A DNA stretch of 49,882 nucleotides from SAR324 cluster bacterium. GTDB taxonomy: Bacteria; SAR324; NAC60-12. A program made the translations under genes and the position numbers. Where the stretch lies: contig JADFZZ010000036.1 in assembly GCA_015232315.1 (NCBI GenBank), positions 1 to 49,882 of the forward strand, read 5' to 3'. Positions 1 through 8,397 of this stretch are shown here, piece by piece. The notes beneath the pieces were generated by a model. It was not told the origin of the DNA. It saw only the letters and a list, made by a program, of their open reading frames with translations, and did no database searches. Every line of letters starts with the position of its first letter. The first letter of the stretch is position 1.

Positions 1-847
1 AGAGTTTTACGGGTACCCCGGTTTTATTAGCGGGTTTGGGCAGGGTGATCTGCGCGTAACTCACTTGAGCTTGAGCGTATCGGCCTGGATGATGGTCTTT
101 ACGGGGAATCTCCAACTCGATTTCAAATCCCGGGGCGGTTTGTTCCATATAAGGCCAAAGTTTTTGAACTTCCTGATCTAATTTCCGGTTATGCGCCGCC
201 CGGACTAAGACGGTCGGTCCTTGAGCGGTCGTTTGAGCTTCCAAAAAAAGTTCATAAATATCGGATTCGGCGTCCGAAACAGAAACTAACTCCGTGTGGG
301 GAAGTTCTTTCTGGAGGGTCGCCAGTTGTTGAACAGACTCAATCCAACGATAACTTTCTTTTTCTTCAATGGGACGTTGGGCACGTTGTTTACTTTTACC
401 AAAGGTTTCATCATCACGGGACAAGAGTTTGACAAAGACCGTACCCAGAGGAATTTTTTCCGGAGTAAACAACACCACAGGGTGTAACAGGAATCCACGC
501 TGTTTTAGTGTCTGAAGAGGACCCGTACCATGTTTTTGGGATTGTGTACTAAAATCCAGTTGGGTCGTGTCGTGGACTCCTAATACAACCGAATAGGCGC
601 CGGCCCGTTTCACACTGGCCTCACGATGGCTTTTGAGAAGTTCATCTTCAGATACTTTCGGATTGCTTTGAAAACGGTACACGCCTTTGGCATTTGCTTC
701 ATCGGCACTGCTTCCATACAGCGTGGCCTGAGGACTCGAATATTGATCAGATAATATCGTCATTGCTCGTATGTTCAGTCGTTCATCATTAAATTTTAAT
801 GTTGCAAATTCCTGCTCAATCCAGGGAGCTACCGTAGTTATCAACAT
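1..847 (-). CDS. IS4-family (Tn5/IS50-type) transposase, 3' part outside window
   Basis: An open frame of 282 codons runs leftward from an ATG at 847 and leaves the window without a stop. The start has a good ribosome site (GGAGGT, about 6 nt upstream). The N-terminus follows the Tn5 transposase N-terminal domain: a Trp-Ile-Glu-x-Glu-Phe start, a segment like 'KGVYRFQSNP' and a 'LLKSHREA' helix. The catalytic core shows the first DDE aspartate in 'VHDTTQLDF' and the second in 'VSDAESDIYEL'; the third acidic residue would lie beyond the edge. The encoded enzyme would cut and paste its own element. The terminal inverted repeats were not identified. Intactness cannot be judged because the C-terminal third or more is missing. 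Confidence 0.88.
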   Translation of the reverse strand, partial: MLITTVAPWIEQEFATLKFNDERLNIRAMTILSDQYSSPQATLYGSSADEANAKGVYRFQSNPKVSEDELLKSHREASVKRAGAYSVVLGVHDTTQLDFSTQSQKHGTGPLQTLKQRGFLLHPVVLFTPEKIPLGTVFVKLLSRDDETFGKSKQRAQRPIEEKESYRWIESVQQLATLQKELPHTELVSVSDAESDIYELFLEAQTTAQGPTVLVRAAHNRKLDQEVQKLWPYMEQTAPGFEIELEIPRKDHHPGRYAQAQVSYAQITLPKPANKTGVPVKL

Positions 848-1084
848 GAGAACCTCCACTGATTCATGGTTTGTTTTTGTCACTGGATGTTCAGCTTAGC
901 ATAAAAATTTCAATTGTGGAAATGTGTCCAAAGTTAAGCTTAAACCAAGGGGGAATTGCTGCAAGTGCCTTCACAGGGCTTAACAGCCTTGCACCAGAGG
1001 CAGGGAAGCAGAAAACCCTGAATGACACGCTGTTTCAACTCCTGATTCGCCTTACAAACTGTGATTCATCAACCATTTGATCCA

Positions 1085-2089
1085 ATGCTTCATCGCCCAC
1101 GTTCCAAAGCTGGAATGATCATGATTCCCCTGATGATTTTTCTGTTCATGCTGACAACACTGGGGGTTTACGCATACCAGCAGTCGATACAGCACAGGCT
1201 ACAGACTGACGCCCTGCTGGATATGAACCGTGTCTATCAGTCCCTGAACAATATCCTGACGTCCGCACTCTCAGAAATTCAGAGAATGACCGTTGCGCAA
1301 CTCCGTGAAAAACCACTCAACCTGACTGCGGAAGCACTGCATGTGGAACCTGGATGGGAAGTCCGGTTGCCTGTCCCCGACGCCTCAAACCGGATCGTCC
1401 TGCAGACAAGCTATACCCGCCCGCATTCGAGGCTGGAATTTGAATCACTGTTTCTTCTCACTCCCTGTGATCTGACCCGTGTTTCTTTTCTGGTGATGAA
1501 CCGGCGCAAGTCTGGCACAACAACGACAGGTGACTGTCAACCGCATACTGTTTTTTTAAGAACGGAGGATCAAGACAACGCACAACCAGTCATGGGTGAT
1601 GCTGAAATTCTGTGGGCAGGAACAGAGTTGACTGTGACCGTGCATGGCCAAAAACAGGGGATTACGCTCAACCGCAGTGTTTCACTCCTGATTTCAGGAA
1701 ACACCCGCTTGTTCCTCAAGGCACCACTTTCACCACATCCACTTCAGATCACCACAACCGGCAACCTGGAATGGATTCCTCAAACCCAACTTTCAGCCGG
1801 ACAAAAACTTTTGTTTTTTGGAATCGTTGAACAGAATCTGCTGATTTATCAAACGGGCACGCCCCGGGATGTTTTGCAGGGATATTTTCTGGTAAAAGGT
1901 GAAGACTGTGTAAAACTGGACGGAAATATCCGGAGCCTCCAATGGCATGGGAGCCTTGCCTGTTATCATGAGCCTGATTTTGGATCCGTAACGCCGGAAT
2001 GGCTCAACGTGTCGCCTTCAGCCTCTGTTCCTGATGCGTTTATCCGATATTTTCTGCAATACCGGGGAACCAGGATAATCATGTTGTAA
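1085..2089 (+). CDS. Pilin/PilX-like exported protein, unknown
   Basis: This is a protein of about 334 residues with a short basic N-terminus ('HRPRSKAG') followed at once by one hydrophobic helix of about 20 residues and then a long polar part. That layout is typical of type IV pilus accessory proteins (PilX-like) or type II secretion minor pseudopilins, which have a positively charged leader and a single N-terminal helix. No glutamate at position +5 is visible, so prepilin processing is uncertain. The start is ambiguous: a GTG at 1061, ATG at 1085 and ATG at 1115 are all in frame and none has a strong ribosome site. The rest matches no family I recognise. No other pilus gene is nearby. Confidence 0.55.
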   Translation: MLHRPRSKAGMIMIPLMIFLFMLTTLGVYAYQQSIQHRLQTDALLDMNRVYQSLNNILTSALSEIQRMTVAQLREKPLNLTAEALHVEPGWEVRLPVPDASNRIVLQTSYTRPHSRLEFESLFLLTPCDLTRVSFLVMNRRKSGTTTTGDCQPHTVFLRTEDQDNAQPVMGDAEILWAGTELTVTVHGQKQGITLNRSVSLLISGNTRLFLKAPLSPHPLQITTTGNLEWIPQTQLSAGQKLLFFGIVEQNLLIYQTGTPRDVLQGYFLVKGEDCVKLDGNIRSLQWHGSLACYHEPDFGSVTPEWLNVSPSASVPDAFIRYFLQYRGTRIIML

Positions 2090-2202
2090 AACCGGTTTTC
2101 AGGAATTCAATCAATGATCGTGCTCTTGAGCAAATCCCGCTTTACTCTCAGTGCTGTGTGATATAGAACTCCCTTAAACGGCCTCAGCCATCTCCACAAC
2201 TC

Positions 2203-2266
2203 GTTGGCACGCCACCGGAGGTGGGTAAGGAGGGTTCCCCACCAGAGGTAGGGAACCAGAAAAAAT
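2203..2266 (-). repeat. Dispersed hairpin repeat, copy A
   Basis: A stretch of about 64 bp recurs in the opposite orientation near 46.52 kb. Thirty-nine consecutive bases (2226-2264) are identical to 46523-46561 on the other strand, and similarity continues imperfectly for about 25 more. Each copy contains an imperfect palindrome with arms GGTTCCC/GGGAACC. A weak third relative may lie at about 990-1015. It sits between two genes and probably represents a REP- or MITE-like family. Confidence 0.75.
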
Positions 2267-2290
2267 GGTTAAAGATTTAAGGAATCTCGA

Positions 2291-2782
2291 ATGATGAAGT
2301 TGTCAAATTTCCTGCTCGTTATCATGCTGTGGACGATGTCTGCGCCCTGTGCCTTGTCCGCGCCAACGCCTCTGGAAATGGAAAACATCCAGGGTCAGGT
2401 ACGACAGGCCTTCAAGGAATTTATTCAGTTATGGCGGACAGAACGTTATTTTGAGTTGTATGATTATGGAACCGAACAATCCCGCAAGAAACTGACGCTT
2501 GAGGAATACGCGACACGCATGGTGGAACTGAACTGGGTTCCTGTTGGAGACCTGAAAGATGAAGAGATGGAACTCTCGTTTGTTTTCAGAACCATGCTGT
2601 ATGTCAATGTTCCGCTGGAGTTCAAACACAAAAGCAACCAAAGCCTGCAATTCAAAAAAAAACAGGCCTTTCTGCTGATGCTGGAAAACAATAAATGGCG
2701 TTTCGATCTGCTTCAGATGATCCGTTCCCCGTTTTATACACCGGAGAAACCTTTACGGGAAGATCCCTCCAAACCGCAATAA
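2291..2782 (+). CDS. Exported protein of unknown function
   Basis: The 163-residue product starts with a clear Sec signal peptide (MMKLSNFLLVIMLW..., probable cleavage after 'CALSA' near residue 24). The mature part is a small alpha/beta domain rich in charged residues, with the pattern 'FIQLWRTERYFELYDYGTEQSRKKLTLEEYA' split over two helices and a C-terminal strand 'FLLMLENNKWRFDLLQM'. This is reminiscent of NTF2-like or DUF4864-like periplasmic domains, but the resemblance is by eye only. A purine-rich site (AAGGAAT) lies 6-8 nt before the ATG. The recD2 start follows 20 bp downstream, so the two may be co-transcribed, although no functional link is evident. Confidence 0.7.
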   Translation: MMKLSNFLLVIMLWTMSAPCALSAPTPLEMENIQGQVRQAFKEFIQLWRTERYFELYDYGTEQSRKKLTLEEYATRMVELNWVPVGDLKDEEMELSFVFRTMLYVNVPLEFKHKSNQSLQFKKKQAFLLMLENNKWRFDLLQMIRSPFYTPEKPLREDPSKPQ

Positions 2783-2802
2783 TCTTACTGTTTCTCGCCA
2801 CT

Positions 2803-4977
2803 ATGAGTCAGGAAGAACAAACACTGATAGGTGTTCTGGAAAAAATCATCCGCTCCTTTCCCGAAACCGGGTTCATGATCGGTGGCTTCCGCGAAGAAAA
2901 AACCGGGCAATATCTCATCATCAAGGGTTCCGTTTTCAATGTGAATGAAAATGATATCCTGCAAATCAAGGGACACTGGGAACAACACCGCATTTATGGA
3001 AAACAGTTTTCGGTGTCAGAATTCATGCCAACCCTTCCCCAATCGGTTGAAGGCATTGAACGCTATTTGTCATCCGATATGTTTCATGGCATAGGAAAAG
3101 CGACAGCAAAACGCATTGTGGAAAAATTCGGAGAAGATACCTTCAGGATCATTGATGAATCGCCGCAAGAGTTACTCAAGGTGGAACGCTTCACCAAAAA
3201 ACACCTTCAGGCTGTGCTGGATGTTCATGAAGAACAGAAGGAACTACGTGAACTGTTGAGCTTTCTTTACAGTTTGGGAATCTCGCAGACTTATGCCCGT
3301 AAAATTTACAATTTTTATGGAATAAGCTGTGTGCCTGTCATCCAGAGCAACCCCTACACCCTCACAGAAATTCAGGGCATTGGCTTCCTCACCGCGGATC
3401 AGGTGGCCTCCAGACTGGGCTTTGGCAACAATTCGCCGGAACGCGCAGTCGCGGGGTTATTGTATATGCTGGAGCAACTGGCTCAGAGCGGACACACCTG
3501 TTATCCCCGAGAATTGCTCCTCGAAAAAACCTCGCAGGACCTTCACATTGAACAACCCGTTCTTCAAACCGCCATCACCCAACTGCTGGCAGACCATTCC
3601 CTGAAAGAGCGGCTTATTATCCGTAATGAGCAAACCCTGTCGTTCATTGCGAGACCACGGTATTATTATGCGGAAAAACGAACGGCTGAAGCCCTGATGC
3701 GGATTTTCCAGAGCAGTTCCTACACCCGGTTTGAGCAGAAGGAAACACTCATCAGCCGTCAGGAAGCCCGTTGGGGCATGTCGCTGGACGCCATTCAGCG
3801 TGAGGCCATTCAAGCCGCTCTGGAACACAAGGTACTGATCATCACCGGCGGTCCGGGCACAGGAAAAACGACCATCATCCGCTTCATTCTGGAACTGATA
3901 AAACCGCATATTCCATCCATCGCACTGGCGGCACCCACTGGCCGGGCGGCTAAACGTCTTACGGAAACAACCGGAATGCCTGCCGTGACCATTCACCGGA
4001 TGCTGGAATATGGCCGGCAGGGATTTGTACGAAATCGGGACAATCCCCTGGAGACTGAACTGCTGATTGTGGATGAAACCTCCATGATCGACTGCCTGCT
4101 CATGGATGCCCTGATGGATGCCCTTCCGGTGGAATCAAGACTGATTCTGGTTGGCGATATTGACCAACTGCCGTCTGTCGGACCGGGAACCGTTCTGCAG
4201 GATCTGATTCATTCCGGAGAAATTCCGGTCATTCGTCTGCAAACCATTTTCCGCCAGTCCAACAACAGTCTGATCACCCTCAATGCCCACAAGGTACGCA
4301 AGGGAGAATACCCTGAAATCCATGAAGCACAGGGAGATCTCGCCGATTTTTATTTCATCCGCGAATCAGATCAGGACGCGATTGTAGCCAAAATTCTGAC
4401 AATGGTGACTGAGCGGATTCCCCAACGTTTTGGTTTTGACGCAAAACTGGACATCCAGGTGCTGTCGCCCATGCACCGTGGTCTGACAGGAACCATTGCC
4501 CTCAACGCGAGATTACAGGCCGCGCTCAATCCATCGGATACATTTCTGGAACATCGGGATTACCGTTACAGCAAAGGCGACAAGGTCATGCAACAACAGA
4601 ACAGTTATGACAAGGAAGTGTTCAACGGGGATGTGGGAATTGTCATGGATTGCAATCCGAAAACCAAAGAATTATGGGTGCAGTATGATGTGGGCATTGT
4701 GCACTACGACGAACAGGAACTGGACCAGATTCTGCTGGCCTATGCCATTTCAGTGCATAAATCCCAGGGAAGTGAATATCCGGCAGTGATTGTACCAGTG
4801 ACAGCCCAGCATTATGTCATGCTTCAGCGCAATCTGTTATACACGGCCATCACTCGTGGAAAAAAACTGGTCATTCTCATTGGAACCCCCAAAGCCTTGA
4901 AACTGGCCGTGGATAATGCCAGCCCCATGACCCGATACACCGCCTTGCTGGATGAGTTAAACGCCCGGCATCGTTGA
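2803..4977 (+). CDS. recD2: ATP-dependent DNA helicase RecD2
   Basis: The 724-residue product matches RecD2 (YrrC/TraA-like), a superfamily 1B 5'-3' helicase that acts in DNA repair without RecBC. The N-terminal half carries the RecD2-specific OB-like region and tandem helix-hairpin-helix segments ('FHGIGKATAKRIVEKFG', 'IQGIGFLTADQVASRLG'). Walker A is GGPGTGKT at about residues 349-356. Walker B is 'LLIVDETSMID' with D424/E425. Motif III is 'LVGDIDQLPSVGPG', and the C-terminal UvrD_C_2 part ends in 'LLYTAITRGKKLVILIG' (motif VI). I start at ATG 2803, since the frame upstream overlaps the preceding gene and family members begin near here. Length is normal for the family (about 720-740). Confidence 0.95.
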   Translation: MSQEEQTLIGVLEKIIRSFPETGFMIGGFREEKTGQYLIIKGSVFNVNENDILQIKGHWEQHRIYGKQFSVSEFMPTLPQSVEGIERYLSSDMFHGIGKATAKRIVEKFGEDTFRIIDESPQELLKVERFTKKHLQAVLDVHEEQKELRELLSFLYSLGISQTYARKIYNFYGISCVPVIQSNPYTLTEIQGIGFLTADQVASRLGFGNNSPERAVAGLLYMLEQLAQSGHTCYPRELLLEKTSQDLHIEQPVLQTAITQLLADHSLKERLIIRNEQTLSFIARPRYYYAEKRTAEALMRIFQSSSYTRFEQKETLISRQEARWGMSLDAIQREAIQAALEHKVLIITGGPGTGKTTIIRFILELIKPHIPSIALAAPTGRAAKRLTETTGMPAVTIHRMLEYGRQGFVRNRDNPLETELLIVDETSMIDCLLMDALMDALPVESRLILVGDIDQLPSVGPGTVLQDLIHSGEIPVIRLQTIFRQSNNSLITLNAHKVRKGEYPEIHEAQGDLADFYFIRESDQDAIVAKILTMVTERIPQRFGFDAKLDIQVLSPMHRGLTGTIALNARLQAALNPSDTFLEHRDYRYSKGDKVMQQQNSYDKEVFNGDVGIVMDCNPKTKELWVQYDVGIVHYDEQELDQILLAYAISVHKSQGSEYPAVIVPVTAQHYVMLQRNLLYTAITRGKKLVILIGTPKALKLAVDNASPMTRYTALLDELNARHR

Positions 4978-5128
4978 CCGGGAATCCTCTTACGCATCTG
5001 TTTCCGGATAAGCGTTCAGCTATCAGTATTCAGCCGTCAGTGTTTATGCGCTTTGGGAGCATTATGACTCAATAGCAGAATGATCGTTTGGCTTCCAGAG
5101 CTTGAGAATGCTTGAAAACTGAGAACGC

Positions 5129-5722
5129 TTACGTTTCTGGAGTCGTTTCCGGTTCAGGCTCAACATTGAGCGGTAATTCCATTTGAGTGGATTCATTGTC
5201 TGCCATGCCCAGTTCATTCAGGGAGGGGAGACTTTTCATGTCCTTGAGTCCGAATACTTCCAGAAACAGTTTGGATGTTCCATAAAGGCTGGGGCGTCCG
5301 GGAACCTGTTCTCTTCCAACAATTTTGATCAGCTTTTTCTGTAGCAGGGTCCGCAGGGAATAGGAACAGTCCACCCCTCGGATCTGCTCTATCTGTGCCC
5401 GGGTGCTGGGTTGTTTGTAAGCCACGATGGACAGGGTTTCCATCATGGCAGGTGACAACTTAATGGTTTTTGATTCATCAGATTTCACAACCCATTCCCG
5501 ATATTGCACCAGTGTTCGCATCTGGTATCCGTCCCCAATGGTTTCAATCCGGAACACTCTGCCTGTTTTCTCATAATCACGGTTCAATTTCTTGACACAT
5601 TCCCGCACCATCACAGTAGAAAGCCCTTCCACCGCCTCCGTGATCTGCTTCACTGAGACAGGTCGGGAGGAAACAAATAAAATGGCTTCAACGATTTCAG
5701 TAAAATTGGAGGAAGGTTTCAT
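5129..5722 (-). CDS. scpB: Segregation and condensation protein B
   Basis: The 197-residue protein is a typical ScpB, the tandem winged-helix kleisin partner that with ScpA and SMC condenses and segregates the chromosome. The first winged helix opens 'IVEAILFVSSRPVSVKQI'. The second holds the family hallmark 'LSPAMMETLSIVAYKQPSTRAQIEQIRGVD' in two adjoining stretches, followed by 'GREQVPGRPSLYGTSKLFLEVFGLKD'. The acidic tail of about 30 residues is usual. The ATG at 5722 is preceded by AGGAAGG on the coding strand. No scpA is visible nearby. It ends towards recD2 (convergent), with about 150 bp of non-coding DNA between. Confidence 0.95.
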   Translation of the reverse strand: MKPSSNFTEIVEAILFVSSRPVSVKQITEAVEGLSTVMVRECVKKLNRDYEKTGRVFRIETIGDGYQMRTLVQYREWVVKSDESKTIKLSPAMMETLSIVAYKQPSTRAQIEQIRGVDCSYSLRTLLQKKLIKIVGREQVPGRPSLYGTSKLFLEVFGLKDMKSLPSLNELGMADNESTQMELPLNVEPEPETTPET

Positions 5723-5763
5723 GTTTTTTTAAATTCGATGTTGTTCGGAATTTTTGGCAAATG

Positions 5764-5862
5764 TTGGGCGACCAGCGGGTCGCCCCTACACATTGGTTTC
5801 TACAACAGATGTCCGCGCCTATTTGTCCCAATTACGATGTAGGGCGACAGGTCGCCCCTGTA
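5764..5862. repeat. Paired palindromic intergenic repeats (GGGCGACC type)
   Basis: Two hairpin-forming units, each built from GGGCGAC(C) and a reversed GGTCGCCC, lie at about 5766-5785 and 5841-5857 and are separated by about 55 bp. The unit resembles the dispersed REP-like sequences common between genes of environmental Gram-negative bacteria. A related but distinct unit sits at 10962-11020. The pair lies between the 3' end of the HAD gene and the 5' end of scpB. Confidence 0.7.
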
Positions 5863-6534
5863 TTAAAACACAGGAAGCCCCCACAATTTCGGATTGAATT
5901 CTTCCAGACTGTTGAGAATCTGATGTGCCTCTCTGTAAACGTCATGCGCCATGTTGGGATCAGGTACCACAACGACCGACATACCGGCTTTCAAAGCAGC
6001 TTCCATTCCTGAGGGGGCATCTTCAAAAACCAGACAATCCTCAGGCCTGCCACCCAGTTCATCAGCCACAGCCAGAAAAATATCCGGTGCGGGTTTCCCC
6101 TGTTTCACCCTTGGATCATCGCCCGTAATCACGGTCTGAAATACATCGAACCAGCTTTTGTGACGGGATGTTTTGAGAGCAAACATTTCACGGGTGGTGC
6201 TGGTTGCCACACCTTGTGGAATACCCTGACGGGCCAGATGCTGTGTCAACCGCATTGCGCCCGGAAGAGGTTCCGCAGAAGGAAAGAGTTCCCGCAAACG
6301 CTCATTTCGTTGTTCCAGATATTGCTCTGGCTTGATAGGCAGATTCAAGGCGTTGACCAGAATGTTTGCCGCATCAATCGCTTTTTTACCAATCATCCTT
6401 GATTTGACAGACCAATCGAACGTCTTGCCGAATTTTCCGACAATCTCCTGAGTGACAATGGTGTAAAACTGTTCGGTGTCGAGCAGCAATCCATCCATAT
6501 CATACAGCACATGGGTGATTTTTTTAGAGTTCAT
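5863..6534 (-). CDS. HAD-superfamily phosphatase, HDHD1/pseudouridine-phosphatase-like
   Basis: The 223-residue product is a subfamily IA HAD hydrolase. The nucleophile motif is 'VLYDMDGLLLDTE' with D12 and D14. A four-helix cap follows, then motif II around 'GVATSTTREMF' and motif IV 'CLVFEDAPSGMEAALKAGM' followed by 'VVVVPDPNM'. The last signature is characteristic of the HDHD1/GS1 group (pseudouridine-5'-phosphatase, 2-deoxyglucose-6-phosphatase) and of beta-phosphoglucomutase relatives, so the natural substrate is a small sugar or nucleoside phosphate that cannot be fixed from sequence. I use the ATG at 6534, which has AGGA about 8 nt upstream; the in-frame extension to 6606 has no domain content. 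Confidence 0.88.
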   Translation of the reverse strand: MNSKKITHVLYDMDGLLLDTEQFYTIVTQEIVGKFGKTFDWSVKSRMIGKKAIDAANILVNALNLPIKPEQYLEQRNERLRELFPSAEPLPGAMRLTQHLARQGIPQGVATSTTREMFALKTSRHKSWFDVFQTVITGDDPRVKQGKPAPDIFLAVADELGGRPEDCLVFEDAPSGMEAALKAGMSVVVVPDPNMAHDVYREAHQILNSLEEFNPKLWGLPVF

Positions 6535-6692
6535 GTCATTCCTATTCGAGTTACACACATTTTCAAAAAATTGATTTTGCCAGTTACAGAAGCAAGGATC
6601 AAGCACTCGAAAAATGATTTGTAAAAACGCTTCAATAAATTAGAAAAATCTGAGCGCTGAAAGCTGAAAAATTACAACCTTTTAAATTGCTA

Positions 6693-6721
6693 TTGACCAA
6701 CCTGAATTAGACTTGTTATGA
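6693..6721 (+). promoter_or_regulatory. Sigma70-type promoter of decayed cytochrome copy
   Basis: TTGACC at 6693-6698 and TTATGA at 6716-6721 are separated by 17 bp. The same two boxes with the same spacing occur before the intact cytochrome gene at 10251-10279, while much of the spacer has diverged. Conservation of boxes against a changed spacer supports a real promoter. It could now drive the gene at 6996. Confidence 0.6.
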
Positions 6722-6773
6722 ACCACTAGAATCACTTTGGTTTTAATAAAAATTTTAGCAAGGAGACTATGCA

Positions 6774-6903
6774 ATGAAACAAGTTATTAAACTTATTAGA
6801 AAATCACTACTGGTAACAGCATGTCTGTGGAGATGAGCAATTTGAACAAAAACAGGAAGAACAGACTGTCTATAGAATAAACAGAGACGATTTAATCAAA
6901 TCA
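6774..6903 (+). pseudogene. Truncated 5' remnant of a cytochrome c' gene
   Basis: From the promoter at 6693 to about 6903 the DNA is clearly homologous to 10251-10470, the upstream region and 5' end of the cytochrome c' gene. The copy begins with ATG at 6774 and encodes 20 residues (MKQVIKLIRKSLLVTACLWR) before a TGA at 6834. About 30 bp of the signal-peptide region are missing relative to the intact gene. Recognisable sequence resumes ('EQKQEEQTV', 'INRDDLIK' equivalents) and ends near 6903. The four-helix bundle and heme site are absent. It is a decayed partial duplication, possibly left by a recombination event involving the 3.4-kb segment between the two copies. Confidence 0.85.
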
Positions 6904-6995
6904 GATTTCAGACAGAAATTTCTCTTTGGTACATCAAGACCCATACAGGTTGCTGGTGCAACCCATTATCACCATCATTTCATAAGGAGAACTCT

Positions 6996-8156
6996 ATGGA
7001 TAAACAGAAACTCGGCATTGGTGCTGCAATCATACTGATCCTGTTCATAGGATTTTATTTTTTTTTAGGCGAAGAACCTCCTCCTGAAGAAGTTGCGTCC
7101 GTAGTTCAAACACCACAATCGCCACCAATGCCTCCTGACGATGTAATTGTAAATGAAACAGAAGTGCCCAAATTGAAATTGGTGGACGATCCGACGCAGG
7201 CAGATACAGAATTGACTACTCCACCCAAGGACCATATGGCAGGAAAACCTGAAATAAAACAAAGGCTGGAAGAAATTGCTGCAGAATATGCTGAAAATCT
7301 GAAGATACCGGCATATTCACAAGTGATCGATGAAACAGCTCCTACCTTGAAACCTTATCAATTCAGACCCTACCAACGTCATTTTGGAAATTTCCAGTAT
7401 GATGTTGTATTGCCTAAAGCCAATTACTTTTATCCTGAAATAATCCCTTACAAATTCAGGATCTTCGCCAGCCAATCAGAACCTATTCCAGAAATTTTCA
7501 ATATAATTGCCGAAATATCTAATGAAACTGGTCTTGTTTTAGCTTCATTTGAGATTCCACAAACGACTAATGATGAGATGGAAAAAACGTATACTTTAGA
7601 CATTGCTCCACCTGCGGATGATAGCACTGCCTGGAGTGGTGAGCTTAAAATATTAACAAAATTTTTGGTAATGGGATATGGAGATAAAGCCTTGGTCACA
7701 CAAATTCAATATCAGGTTTCTGTAGGAGAAATTGTATCCATTGATGACACAACTGTTGAGGGACCTCATTTAATCATTCCTGTACACGTAAATGTTCCGA
7801 AACAGGCCCAATATAAATTAAGAGGGCATCTGTTCTCTCAGCAATCTGGTTTGCCGTTATTGCTGTTAGATGAAACACAATTATTGAATCAGGGCATGAA
7901 TACAGTGATGTTAAAAGCCCATATTTCTGGAATCAAATGGGTTAATGATGAAGGGCCATATCAATTGAAGTCGTTTATTCTCGAGCGCATGCCAGATGCA
8001 ATAAACAAAATCAGTTATGGTATGGGGAATACGGACAATGTCACATTTAATATTCCAGCTCATAGCTTCGATCAGTATAAAGATGAACCTTACAGTGATT
8101 CCGCAGAGCAACAAAAACTCCAAAGATTCCAGCAAATCATTCACAATATTAAATAA
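6996..8156 (+). CDS. Membrane-anchored periplasmic protein, unknown
   Basis: The 386-residue protein has one N-terminal hydrophobic anchor (about residues 7-24) followed by an acidic, proline-rich linker (about 26-85; 'EEPPPEE', 'SPPMPPDD') and a predicted beta-rich domain to the C-terminus. The topology predicts an inner-membrane anchor with the body in the periplasm. I do not recognise the family. Strand-like segments such as 'YDVVLPKANYFYPEIIPYKF' suggest immunoglobulin-like or similar sandwich folds. The ribosome site AAGGAGA lies 7-8 nt before the ATG. The gene is AT-rich compared with flanking chromosomal genes and probably forms a unit with the lipoprotein gene 240 bp downstream. Confidence 0.75.
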   Translation: MDKQKLGIGAAIILILFIGFYFFLGEEPPPEEVASVVQTPQSPPMPPDDVIVNETEVPKLKLVDDPTQADTELTTPPKDHMAGKPEIKQRLEEIAAEYAENLKIPAYSQVIDETAPTLKPYQFRPYQRHFGNFQYDVVLPKANYFYPEIIPYKFRIFASQSEPIPEIFNIIAEISNETGLVLASFEIPQTTNDEMEKTYTLDIAPPADDSTAWSGELKILTKFLVMGYGDKALVTQIQYQVSVGEIVSIDDTTVEGPHLIIPVHVNVPKQAQYKLRGHLFSQQSGLPLLLLDETQLLNQGMNTVMLKAHISGIKWVNDEGPYQLKSFILERMPDAINKISYGMGNTDNVTFNIPAHSFDQYKDEPYSDSAEQQKLQRFQQIIHNIK

Positions 8157-8397
8157 CAAAAATCTCAGACCATTTAATTTTTCACAGTTAAATTTTTTAA
8201 CTTTTTTTAGGATAAAAACAAAAAAATGTTATCACACCTAACAATTTGTTTTGAAATACATTATTTACAATTCACAACGAAAATCAGCTCAATCAGGAAA
8301 AAACCATTCACGACAAAAGACTGTAATAAATATAATATTTTAATTACGATCAACCCGTGTTCAACTGCAATTTATTAATTAACATTCAGGAGGCATT

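Noticed and set aside
848-960. Terminal inverted repeat of the left-edge insertion sequence
   Set aside because: Only one end is in the window and no sequence could be matched to a second end or to a target duplication.
871-1080. 69-codon open frame after the transposase
   Set aside because: No ribosome site, no recognisable protein features, and it overlaps a possible degenerate copy of the dispersed repeat.
5761-6012. 83-codon open frame on the plus strand
   Set aside because: It is made of intergenic repeats and the antisense of the HAD phosphatase gene.
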